A stretch of 24,974 nucleotides of DNA, from assembly GCA_965372135.1 (NCBI GenBank), contig CBDVBD010000030.1, forward strand, positions 1 to 24,974, given 5' to 3'. Shown in pieces: positions 11,732 to 19,964 of the stretch (positions within the stretch are counted from its first letter, which is position 1; every line of letters starts with the position of its first letter). Under the pieces are notes generated by a model that saw nothing but the letters and a program-made list of their open reading frames with translations, was not told the origin of the DNA and made no database searches. The stretch is from CBDVBD01 sp965372135 (lineage in GTDB: Bacteria; Electryoneota; RPQS01; CBDVBD01). Both the position numbers and the translations under genes were made by a program.

Positions 11732-14524
11732 TTACTTCATTAAGACCATTTTCCCGGTGGCGACATCAGCGCCGGCGGTGATCTGGTAGAAGTAGATACC
11801 GCTAGCAAGGTCACTGCCGTCGAAGTTCACTACGTGACGTCCGGCGGACATGGTTTGACCGTCCAGCACAGTGGCGACTTCCTGACCGAGGATATTGTAC
11901 ACCTTCACCGACACTTCGGACATATTCGGCAGCAAGAAGGCGATGTTCGTGCTGGGGTTGAAGGGGTTGGGGTAATTGCCTTCCAATGCGAAGGATGACG
12001 GTATTGTCGGTGATTCGCTTTCGGGAACGCTGACCGGCAGACCGAACCACTGCAAGGTTTTGCTAATCACAAACCAGCGTTCGGTTGTGTTGCCTAATCC
12101 TTCATGATTCGCCGCTTCCAAGGCGAAGGATAAGTACACGGTTTTCCAAGTACCGCTATCATACCGGACACCGCAGTTGCCGCCGTTATCCTCATAGGTC
12201 CAAATAACGGTGGACCCTCCGACGGGATCGATTTTAGACGGGGAAACGTTCCCGTTACCGCCGCCACTACCACCGGCTAACAACAAGGAATCTCCATGGG
12301 TGATGGGATCACCACTAACACCATCTAATTCGATAGAGCCGGTTCCATTTACATGTTGTGCATGGAGGTAATCGGAATAGAAGGTGGTTCCCTGGATGTC
12401 TTCATCGATGTTCTGTCCAACCAACATCAGGTGATTTCCGTTACCGAGATAGCCAATTAGATTGGTACGGTCGGAAGTGGTTAAGGTGTTGCTGCTTTCG
12501 TCACCGCAAATCCATATTACATAATCATATTTGTTTAATTCGTCGGCGGGAACCGCATCCAATTCGGCGACGTCCCAGGGATCAAATTCCACATCCATGT
12601 ACGCCAGATCGTGCGAATAGTAAGATCCGTAATTCGCACCGCCGTCGTCATCAACCATCAAGACTTCAGGACGACCGATGCGGAGTTGGAATTCTAAGGT
12701 GGCTTCGAAGCCGTTGTTATCAGCGGTTATGTATAGTTCGAAGTCGGCGTAAAAGGCACGCTGGGGGGTTGCGCTGACCTGGAAGGTAAAGGGATCGGTG
12801 GTGTTGGTGGCTTCGAAACCGGCGGCGATATTTCCGTAATCTGCGGTGCTGTCGGTGATGGTAAGACGGGTTTCACCGGGGCAGCGAAGGGTAGCTTCCA
12901 CATTGGTGGCATCCTGCCAATCGCCGTCATTAAATAAGCTGATAGTGAGGTTAACGGTTTCGCCCCAGTCGGGACGACCGTCGCCGTTACCGGAGGCATC
13001 ATCCACCACGGGGTCCTCGGAGATAGTCAACCGGGGGAAGAAGTTGGAGAACACAAGAATCAAGTCAACCCTACCGGCACCTAACAGTCCAACATACCCC
13101 GGATTTATGGGATCTAAATCATAGGCATAATCCATGAGGGTTTGATTGATCCAGGAATTGGTTTCATTGGGGAATACCGACCATAGCAATCCAGCACATC
13201 CGGCAGCTTGGGGGCAAGACATTGAGGTTCCCTGTAGTTCTCCGTAACTATTATTGGGAAGTGTGCTTAACATACCGCCACCACTACCTCCACCCGGTGC
13301 ACTAATTTCGATATGGGTGCCATAGTTTGAATAGCTGGCTTTTTCATCATACCGGTTCAAAGCAGCTACTGTCATTACATTGGGATAGTTGGATGGATAA
13401 CGAATTCCCTGAGTGCCTTGGTTCCCAGCAGAACCATACAGCGCCAAACCGCTATCCCAAGCGAATTCCAGGGCGGTTCTTTCTTGAGAATTCTGGGAAG
13501 GACTGCCATAGCTCATGGAGATGATATCACAGCCTTGGTTGATACAATAGTAAATGGCATTCGTACTGGCGCTGGAGATAATATATCCCTGCATGGGGGG
13601 ACCCAGGGCGACATACCCGGCACGAGTCGCCATGATCCGGGCGTGCCAGTTGACACCGGCAATGCCGATATTATTGTTGGTAGTTGCAATGGTCAAGCCG
13701 GTGGTGTGTGTGCCGTGAGGGTAGCCGGCGAATTCGCTGGGGTCGTTGTCGGGGATACCGGGGTCTTCGCCTTCTGGAACAGGCTGGGACACCCCAGCGA
13801 CGAAATCCCATCCGTAGAAATCGTCGTCTAAACCGTTCTGGTCGTCGTCTAAACCGTTCAGATCGTCAATGTCGCCGACTACACCCGGGAATGCCCATCC
13901 GACCCATTCGTCGCCGTCAAGGTCTTCACCTGGATTGACCCAGATGTTGTTGATTAGGTCAACATGGTCCCAGTCCACACCTTGATCGATGCAGGCAATG
14001 ATAATTTCGCGATCGCCACGGGCGACATCCCAGGCTTGCTCGGCGCCGATTTTTTCCAGCGCCCACTGGCTAGCCAACATGGGGTCGTTGGGCGTAAAAT
14101 CCACTGGTCTGATCAGGTCCGGTTCCGCGGACAGGACACCGGGAAGTGCGTTGTAAGCGGTGCATACTTCCAAGACATCTGCCGACGGATTGAACCGGAA
14201 TACGAACACGCGGCTTAAATCGGGAGGATTCAGCTCCGGTCCAAGGATTAGACCCTGTAGAATGTTCCAGGCGGTATGAACGTTGTAATCGCGGTTCAGG
14301 GCGTTGACGGCAGACAGCAAGGGATTATCGCCTTGAAATTGGATGACTCCGTCCATTTCGGCAAACGTCATTTCGCCGTAGGTTTCGTCGAATTCAATGA
14401 TCATACGTCCCGGAAGCCATTGGCAGTTGTCATATTCACTGGCACCGAATCCGGCAAAGGCGCTGCTGCATATCAGTAAGATTGCGAGCAGGCTGATTGC
14501 TCCAACGTAATTAATAGTCCTCAT
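11732..14524 (-). CDS. Secreted subtilisin-like (S8) serine protease with sorting domain
   Basis: A 930-residue extracellular protease. The start is the ATG at 14524, eight bases after GGAGG and followed by a classical signal peptide (residues 1-24). Longer readings add a non-signal leader. A propeptide-like region (about 40-150) precedes the S8 domain, whose triad is Asp180 (ACIDQGVD), His270 (YPHGTHTTG) and Ser434 (LQGTSMSCP). An Asp-rich loop, about 200-240, resembles calcium-binding inserts common in this group. After about 500 come Ig-like modules, then a GATase/ThuA-like alpha/beta part (VLMVDDDGGANYG... VIWICGDES), and finally the sorting domain NYPNPFNPSTNIAF...ASGIYFYQITAG. It is likely exported and tethered, degrading external protein. 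It shares the terminator at 11677-11711. Confidence 0.93.
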   Translation of the reverse strand: MRTINYVGAISLLAILLICSSAFAGFGASEYDNCQWLPGRMIIEFDETYGEMTFAEMDGVIQFQGDNPLLSAVNALNRDYNVHTAWNILQGLILGPELNPPDLSRVFVFRFNPSADVLEVCTAYNALPGVLSAEPDLIRPVDFTPNDPMLASQWALEKIGAEQAWDVARGDREIIIACIDQGVDWDHVDLINNIWVNPGEDLDGDEWVGWAFPGVVGDIDDLNGLDDDQNGLDDDFYGWDFVAGVSQPVPEGEDPGIPDNDPSEFAGYPHGTHTTGLTIATTNNNIGIAGVNWHARIMATRAGYVALGPPMQGYIISSASTNAIYYCINQGCDIISMSYGSPSQNSQERTALEFAWDSGLALYGSAGNQGTQGIRYPSNYPNVMTVAALNRYDEKASYSNYGTHIEISAPGGGSGGGMLSTLPNNSYGELQGTSMSCPQAAGCAGLLWSVFPNETNSWINQTLMDYAYDLDPINPGYVGLLGAGRVDLILVFSNFFPRLTISEDPVVDDASGNGDGRPDWGETVNLTISLFNDGDWQDATNVEATLRCPGETRLTITDSTADYGNIAAGFEATNTTDPFTFQVSATPQRAFYADFELYITADNNGFEATLEFQLRIGRPEVLMVDDDGGANYGSYYSHDLAYMDVEFDPWDVAELDAVPADELNKYDYVIWICGDESSNTLTTSDRTNLIGYLGNGNHLMLVGQNIDEDIQGTTFYSDYLHAQHVNGTGSIELDGVSGDPITHGDSLLLAGGSGGGNGNVSPSKIDPVGGSTVIWTYEDNGGNCGVRYDSGTWKTVYLSFALEAANHEGLGNTTERWFVISKTLQWFGLPVSVPESESPTIPSSFALEGNYPNPFNPSTNIAFLLPNMSEVSVKVYNILGQEVATVLDGQTMSAGRHVVNFDGSDLASGIYFYQITAGADVATGKMVLMK

Positions 14525-14686
14525 CTTTTCATCCTCCAAACTCACAAATTGTGTTCCCGCATTTGAAGCAGGGAGTTTTCTAATTTTTTTGGTGGAGAGA
14601 TTTTTGTTCAAAATAGGTCATGAGATCAGTATGCTCTGTGGGCGTCACGGGAGAGTGATCCGACAGAATATACTATCCAGTTTATT

Positions 14687-14715
14687 AATTTAATCAAACT
14701 ATTTTACAAAGTCAA
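14687..14715 (-). promoter_or_regulatory. Candidate promoter of the S8 protease gene
   Basis: On the minus strand TTGACT (14715-14710) and TAAATT (14692-14687) are 17 bp apart, identical in both boxes and spacing to the higB promoter. The leader to the start codon at 14524 would be about 155 nt. Confidence 0.5.
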
Positions 14716-15169
14716 CCCTAAACATCTATTTTGTTGTATTTCTTGCTCGATTAACGACAGGGTTCCCATAGAAAAAGTCAACTCCACCGGTTAGCGGGGT
14801 TGTCTAAACTAAAATCTTTTGTTGTGACAAGTCATCAAGATACAACACGATAGGGAATGCCTCAAGAGCTGGTATCGTAGGGTTCTTCGTTATCATATAT
14901 CGTATTTTCATCGATCATATCAATGCAGGAATGGATGACACCAGGAAGTGCTGGAGGTTTAATCGGGGTGGAGAATAAGCCGCAATGAAACCCAGCTTGC
15001 AAGCAAACAGGGGTACACAGGTGGGAATAAAAGAAATACGAAATAAATCCAAAATTCTAAATAAGAAATGAGAAACCGGCGCATACATAGAAAGCGCCCT
15101 TGGGCGAACTCCAAAAAAGCTGAAGCAAGGTTCAGCACTTCAACGTTTTCTACTCCTGCAGAACCTCAG
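14716..15169. other. Spacer without recognised genes
   Basis: About 450 bp between the protease promoter and the terminator of the next minus-strand gene. No coding signal stands out on either strand. A short inverted repeat GCTGAA...TTCAGC is near 15119-15136, and AGCGCCC...GGGCG near 15099-15115. No tRNA or known RNA motif was seen. Confidence 0.5.
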
Positions 15170-15219
15170 AAAAACCCCACGCTGTGCTCTAACCATGTAG
15201 GAGGCGGCACAGCGCGGGG
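15170..15219 (-). terminator. Intrinsic terminator of the Ig-like protein gene
   Basis: Read on the minus strand, CCCCGCGCTGTGC (15219-15207) pairs with GCACAGCGTGGGG (15187-15175), with one mismatch, around a 19-nt loop, and is followed by five Ts (15174-15170). It lies 30 bp after the stop codon at 15250. Confidence 0.8.
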
Positions 15220-15249
15220 GTGTAAGGTTAGTTAATTATTTACTTTTGT

Positions 15250-17853
15250 TTAGCGACGATCAGCTACGTTGCGAGGCGCACGAATGACGCCGGGTTCAAT
15301 GGCGCTGTTACCGGACACCGTCATTTCAAACGGCTGCCACAGATATTGACCGGGTAAGGTACTGTCGCGGGAGCCGCTGGCATCGCCGAAGGTTACATAG
15401 TAGAATTTTTTCACCTCGGGTAAGTTGATATCGATCCAGCTCTGCGACGGGTGCGCGACCGAATCAACCAAGGTATAAGTTCCGTAAGGAGCATTGGATT
15501 CGTAGATGAAATACCAGGTTTCACCCACGGTTCCGGCAAAGGTCCAACTTAATAGAATATCCAGGTTACGGGATCCACCGGTTCTGGTAATCACAATGGG
15601 GCTCATTACAGCAGCATCTAAGGTAACGCGGACACCTGCTTCTTCAGTATCGTAATACCAGGTTGTGTCGGTGGGGGTTATAATCCGCTGCCGTGCCATA
15701 TAGCTGATGGGTTCATTGGTGTCTGTGCTAAAGTATGGGGCATTTGGTGCACCAGTTACCCATTCGGTACCGGCGTAGAAGAAACCATCCATGACCAACA
15801 CATCTGGTAAGCTATAGGTGTTCCAGCCCGTATCTACCGATGCGTCTTCCACATCATACAGCAGGGTGGTTTGATCGTCATCGATGATCTGTACCCGGGC
15901 ATTATCATATCCAGTGGGAACGGTACTAAAATTCAGCCTCATGTCGGTGATTTTGCACGGAAGGAACGGTGGATCGAAGCGGGCACCCCAGAAGTTGCCT
16001 GGATCGAAGAATGCCCAGCCGTTTTCGAAATCGCCGTCATCGTAAGTTAGTTCGCTGGGATAGGAACAGGTTTGATGTTCCGCCATTAGCACGTTATCAC
16101 CTGGGGTAACATCACCTAGAACTACCGCCTCGGCGGTAAGGATGTATTCGCCAATGCCGGGGAAGTTATAACTTCCATAAGTCAGCGCAGCGGAATCACC
16201 TACTGCCAGGTTGGTTACCGTCTGGGTTTCAGAGAAAACCACACTGCGAGCGAAAGTGGTGTCTTCGATGATCAACGAGACGTCAAAGGTGTCAGCTTCG
16301 GTACCATTGTTAGTTACTTGAATTTGTCCTTCGAAGGGATCACTTCCAGGACCGAAGAATCCAGGGAAAGTCATCCAGTCGACCCTGATGTCACGGATGG
16401 TACCACCAAAAGCAATCACTCTTGCACTCAGGGGATGATCACCAGCTGAGCTTGTTGCAGACCAGGTAGCTCCACCGTCAGCGGTTTCCCATATAACCTG
16501 CGGCATCGTCAGGTTTCCACCTGCCGATGGATCTCCATCCAAAGGCATGTTAGGTGTGGTTGCATCCGCATAGATAAACGCCACATAAAATGGCCCGGAA
16601 GCAACTGGAACCGAAGGAGAAACCGGGATAGTGTTCATACCCGCCGTCAACGTAATCAGCGTGTCGAACATCACGCCTGACGGAGCATCCAACCCATCAT
16701 CGCCGTAAATCCTCACTCTTGCGGTCCCGGCAGCATCGCCCTCTACTTCAAGGTGGGTAATCTCGAGAGGAAAAGAGCACGCATCATATCTCATCGCCCG
16801 TCCCTCACTTGGATCCAGCACCAGATTCACTTGGTAATTAGGGATGATATAATCTAACAATGTCGAAACAGTGGGATCGTACACCTGCTGCTCGAATAAC
16901 CGAACGTTGTTTGCCGGTTCCACATCGCCCGTCGCTGTAACCGTACATGTCACGATGTACTCATCCGACACACTGCCGGTCCATGCACTTGGAGCCACTT
17001 GAGTGGTATCCGTACCGGGATCCAAAGGTCCGCTATATGTAGCCTGAATGCTGTCAACCGTCGTTCCCGCTTCATTTCGAACTACCCACTTAATATCATA
17101 GGTCGCAACTGTATCAGTCTGTACATTTTCGATCAACGCTCGGAATGTCACCGATTCACCCTCACACAGGAAGTATTTCAGCGAGTCGTTATCCACATTC
17201 GACACCGCAAGGTCCGTCACGGTGCCTGCCGCGTACGTGCCACCAGCGCGAGTCCGCCAGTCATAACCCCAGAGATAAATGTAACTCACAGCAGGCCAAG
17301 CACTTGCATAATAACTGCGCAGTAAACCATCTGCACTCTGATCCAAGCTGGCGGCAAATCCCGCTGGGGGAACCGCTTCCCACAGGAGAGCGTCAACCGG
17401 ACCCCAAACGATGTGGAAATCCTGATTGGCGGCAAATGTATGGAAGGTATCGAAATCTACCTGCATAAGTCCTGTCGCAGGGACAAAGCCAGTCTCAACT
17501 TCAATGATATTACTGGGATCGGGCGTCCCGCCAAGATCCCCAGTCACCCACACATCAAAGTTGTTAACTGCGGTAATTACAGACATTTGCAAATATGCGG
17601 CCTGCAATTCATACTGCAGGAGTGGCGTGAAACGAACCGAGGGATAATAATACCCATTTACCAGGACGTAGCTATTTGGCGAGGTATCATCATACCTGAT
17701 AGTATCATCCGTCGGATTGTCCATTCCCCATTCCATTAGTGGGATCGGTGAAGGTGCAAGCATAACCTGGGGCGTTTCTATGCCCGAACCATACGCCACC
17801 AGCAAGCTCACCACACCAAACATCAATACAAACAGAAATGTTCTCTTGCCCAT
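15250..17853 (-). CDS. Large secreted Ig/CARDB-like protein
   Basis: An 867-residue protein of unknown function starting MGKRTFLFVLMFGVVSLLVAYGSG, a signal peptide, six bases after GGAGG. The rest looks like a chain of beta-sandwich modules. The CARDB-like pattern recurs: TDLAVSNVDNDSLKYFLCEGESVTFRALIENVQTDTVATYDIKW (about 205-250), then IRDIRVDWMTFPGFFGPGSDPFEGQIQVTNNG, and TPGDNVLMAEHQ-like ends. Between them are jelly-roll-like stretches (ARVRIYGDDGLDAPSG, ARVQIIDDDQTTLLYD) with many Asp residues. A fibronectin-like domain closes the chain. There is no sorting tag at the end. An in-frame upstream ATG with a very strong Shine-Dalgarno exists at 18087-18099, but it would bury the signal peptide 78 residues inside. 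Confidence is high for a gene, low for role. Confidence 0.82.
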   Translation of the reverse strand: MGKRTFLFVLMFGVVSLLVAYGSGIETPQVMLAPSPIPLMEWGMDNPTDDTIRYDDTSPNSYVLVNGYYYPSVRFTPLLQYELQAAYLQMSVITAVNNFDVWVTGDLGGTPDPSNIIEVETGFVPATGLMQVDFDTFHTFAANQDFHIVWGPVDALLWEAVPPAGFAASLDQSADGLLRSYYASAWPAVSYIYLWGYDWRTRAGGTYAAGTVTDLAVSNVDNDSLKYFLCEGESVTFRALIENVQTDTVATYDIKWVVRNEAGTTVDSIQATYSGPLDPGTDTTQVAPSAWTGSVSDEYIVTCTVTATGDVEPANNVRLFEQQVYDPTVSTLLDYIIPNYQVNLVLDPSEGRAMRYDACSFPLEITHLEVEGDAAGTARVRIYGDDGLDAPSGVMFDTLITLTAGMNTIPVSPSVPVASGPFYVAFIYADATTPNMPLDGDPSAGGNLTMPQVIWETADGGATWSATSSAGDHPLSARVIAFGGTIRDIRVDWMTFPGFFGPGSDPFEGQIQVTNNGTEADTFDVSLIIEDTTFARSVVFSETQTVTNLAVGDSAALTYGSYNFPGIGEYILTAEAVVLGDVTPGDNVLMAEHQTCSYPSELTYDDGDFENGWAFFDPGNFWGARFDPPFLPCKITDMRLNFSTVPTGYDNARVQIIDDDQTTLLYDVEDASVDTGWNTYSLPDVLVMDGFFYAGTEWVTGAPNAPYFSTDTNEPISYMARQRIITPTDTTWYYDTEEAGVRVTLDAAVMSPIVITRTGGSRNLDILLSWTFAGTVGETWYFIYESNAPYGTYTLVDSVAHPSQSWIDINLPEVKKFYYVTFGDASGSRDSTLPGQYLWQPFEMTVSGNSAIEPGVIRAPRNVADRR

Positions 17854-18138
17854 GTGTAACCTCCAATGGTTAGCGGCTGTCAACAGGGTCCAGCTTATCA
17901 CACGCCCTTCATTGAATGATAGGCGATCGGGATCTGTGACTGCCTTTTTAAAAAAATGTAATTTATGTTTATGTATACCTATGTCGTTGGTATTCAAGGG
18001 ATATGTTTCAAGACAACGGCGGAAAGCAACGGGAAAGACCAGACATAGCAAACACTTGCAACGATCAGACCGCCGCATATAATACATACTCCTCCCCTGC
18101 AAAAGAAACAAAAGGAGTTATAGATAGTTAACGGATTA

Positions 18139-18167
18139 AATATAAGAAATAAATTTAAGCTTGTCAA
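18139..18167 (-). promoter_or_regulatory. Candidate promoter of the Ig-like protein gene
   Basis: On the minus strand a perfect -35 TTGACA (18167-18162) and a -10 TATATT (18144-18139) are 17 bp apart. This is the best consensus match in the window. The leader to the ATG at 17853 is about 280 nt. It passes GGGGAGGAG just before an alternative ATG, so the leader may hold a short upstream frame. The rest of the spacer 17854-18280 shows no gene. Confidence 0.6.
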
Positions 18168-18280
18168 GAGAAAACTCTTGATTGTGAAAATATTTGCGTA
18201 GTAAAATTTGGATGTTTTTTAACATTATTGACCCACTGACAACCTTTATTTAAGGTAATGTTGGTAGTTATGCAATGATA

Positions 18281-19849
18281 TTATTCTGTGATTGGAACGG
18301 CGGTTATTTTGTAGAATTGGGTGGGTTCGGGGGAGGATATTATTCCGGGATCGGTGTATGTGGTGTCAGCTGTGGAATCGATCAAAGATATAATTGAGGG
18401 TAGGAAGTTGGGGTTGGTGCTGCGGTAGATGCGGTACGTGGAAATGGTTATGGGATTTCCCAGCAGGTCTTCGGTAGTTGGTGACCAGAACAAGGTGATG
18501 TCTATGGAGTCGATAGCGGCGACCAGGTCATCTATGGGATTGGGGGTTCCGGTTTGGTGATAATAATAGGCACCCATGTCAGCAAGGGTGCTATCGGGAT
18601 CGAAGGGACTCCCGGGATCTCCGGCATCGATGCAGGGGGAATGAGACCAGAGGTGGAAATCGTTGCTGTCCGGATTAACGAAGATGGGGTCGGCGTCAAT
18701 CATGCCTTCCCCCCAATCCAGGGTGCTTCCCGGTTGGACATAGACGGAATCCTGACCGTGGTGCAGGTCGCTGTAGGTGATGATTAAATTGGAGGTGTCA
18801 TTTAGGCTGATTTCTTGTCCATAGGCTGCGATATCGCCCCAGAGGATGCTGTTGACGACGGTGGGGGCGCTGGCGGTACAGTAGATACCACCGCCGAGGT
18901 ATGATGCTTGGTTTTCTGCGATTGTCAAATTTGTGATAGTTGGGATAGAGTTACCGAGGATGCAGATGCCGCCGCCTTTGGGGGCACCGTTACCAGTAAT
19001 GCTACTGTACAAGATGATGGGATTTGACACGGCGTTTACATAAATGCCACCGCCGGATGTGTCGGCGGAATTTCCGGTGATATCGCAGTAGCTGATCTGG
19101 GGATGGCAGTCGTCGTTAATGCTGATACCGCCGCCGCTCTCGGCGGAATAGTTATCCTGGACGACGCAGTATTCGATGGTAGGGCTGGAAGAATGGTTGA
19201 CGCAGATACCGCCGCCACCGCGACCACTGCCGGCGCCACCGATGTTGCAGGAATTGTCGATCACGGTGCAGTAGGAAATAGTGGGGCTGGACCGGGTGCA
19301 GTAGATGCCCCCGCCGTTGTTGACGCTTTGGTTGCCTGCAACATAGCAGTGGGAAATGGTGGGGTTGGCGTAGGATATGTAGATACCACCTCCCCAGTTG
19401 GCTGTATTGTTGATGATGGTACAGTGGGAAATGGTGACATCCACCCAGTAGCAATTGATTGCGCTGCCTGCAGCGCCGGTAATGACGCTATAAGACAGTT
19501 GGCTATTGTGAGATGATCCGGATCGGAAGATGATGCTTCCCCAGGGTTCGCCGGACAGCATGGGAATAAAATAGATGCTGTCAGACGGGGTGCCGACAGC
19601 TTCCAAGTATCCGTATATATTGAAATTAAATCCGGCGCCGAATTGGAATACTGTGCCGGGTTCGATGGTCAGGGAATCGCCTGCTTCCACAGATATGTCA
19701 CCTATAACCTGATATGTTCCCGCTTCCAAGATACCGTTTAAGGGTCCGGATATTTGGGCAATCAGGGGATTACAACACAATAATAGCAGCACGCCGGACA
19801 ATATCGTCTTTGTTGGAGCAGGACCAAAACAGGAAAATAACCGGTGCAT
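18281..19849 (-). CDS. Secreted right-handed beta-helix protein
   Basis: A 522-residue secreted protein. A signal peptide covers about residues 1-31 (ending LIAQ). Residues about 33-410 are a right-handed parallel beta-helix. The first rung is GILEAGTYQVIGDISVEAGDSLTIEPG; then come ten or so rungs with GGGIYISYANPTISHC, GGGIYCTRSSPTISYC, GGGISINDDCHPQISYC and similar; the capping motif is CIDAGDPGSPFDPD. A fibronectin-type segment ends the chain. There is no C-terminal sorting tag. The first rung, the cap and the ADMGAYYYHQ exit closely match the plus-strand protein at 5615, so the two are paralogues. This one has GC-rich codons like its neighbours, unlike the AT-rich relative. AGGA precedes the ATG, with a promoter about 60 nt upstream. 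Ligand unknown. Confidence 0.9.
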   Translation of the reverse strand: MHRLFSCFGPAPTKTILSGVLLLLCCNPLIAQISGPLNGILEAGTYQVIGDISVEAGDSLTIEPGTVFQFGAGFNFNIYGYLEAVGTPSDSIYFIPMLSGEPWGSIIFRSGSSHNSQLSYSVITGAAGSAINCYWVDVTISHCTIINNTANWGGGIYISYANPTISHCYVAGNQSVNNGGGIYCTRSSPTISYCTVIDNSCNIGGAGSGRGGGGICVNHSSSPTIEYCVVQDNYSAESGGGISINDDCHPQISYCDITGNSADTSGGGIYVNAVSNPIILYSSITGNGAPKGGGICILGNSIPTITNLTIAENQASYLGGGIYCTASAPTVVNSILWGDIAAYGQEISLNDTSNLIITYSDLHHGQDSVYVQPGSTLDWGEGMIDADPIFVNPDSNDFHLWSHSPCIDAGDPGSPFDPDSTLADMGAYYYHQTGTPNPIDDLVAAIDSIDITLFWSPTTEDLLGNPITISTYRIYRSTNPNFLPSIISLIDSTADTTYTDPGIISSPEPTQFYKITAVPITE

Positions 19850-19907
19850 GACAATTCCTAATCATCGGCAAATCATTCAATTAGCATTACACAACGAGTC
19901 TGATAGA

Positions 19908-19936
19908 AATATACGAATTTCTGGAAAATTATTCAA
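19908..19936 (-). promoter_or_regulatory. Candidate promoter of the 18281-19849 gene
   Basis: On the minus strand TTGAAT (19936-19931) and TATATT (19913-19908) are 17 bp apart, about 58 nt before the start codon at 19849. It lies just beyond the stop of ggt, so the beta-helix gene is probably its own transcription unit. Confidence 0.55.
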
Positions 19937-19964
19937 GGCAAAACTTTGATGTGGGGAAATTATT

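Noticed and set aside
12358..14479. Plus-strand frames of 65-139 codons over the protease gene
   Set aside because: Shadows of the S8 protease frame; rich in Arg and Cys with no domain.
14525..14611. 29-residue longer N-terminus for the S8 protease
   Set aside because: The extension would precede a classical signal peptide that has its own GGAGG; the shorter start is better.
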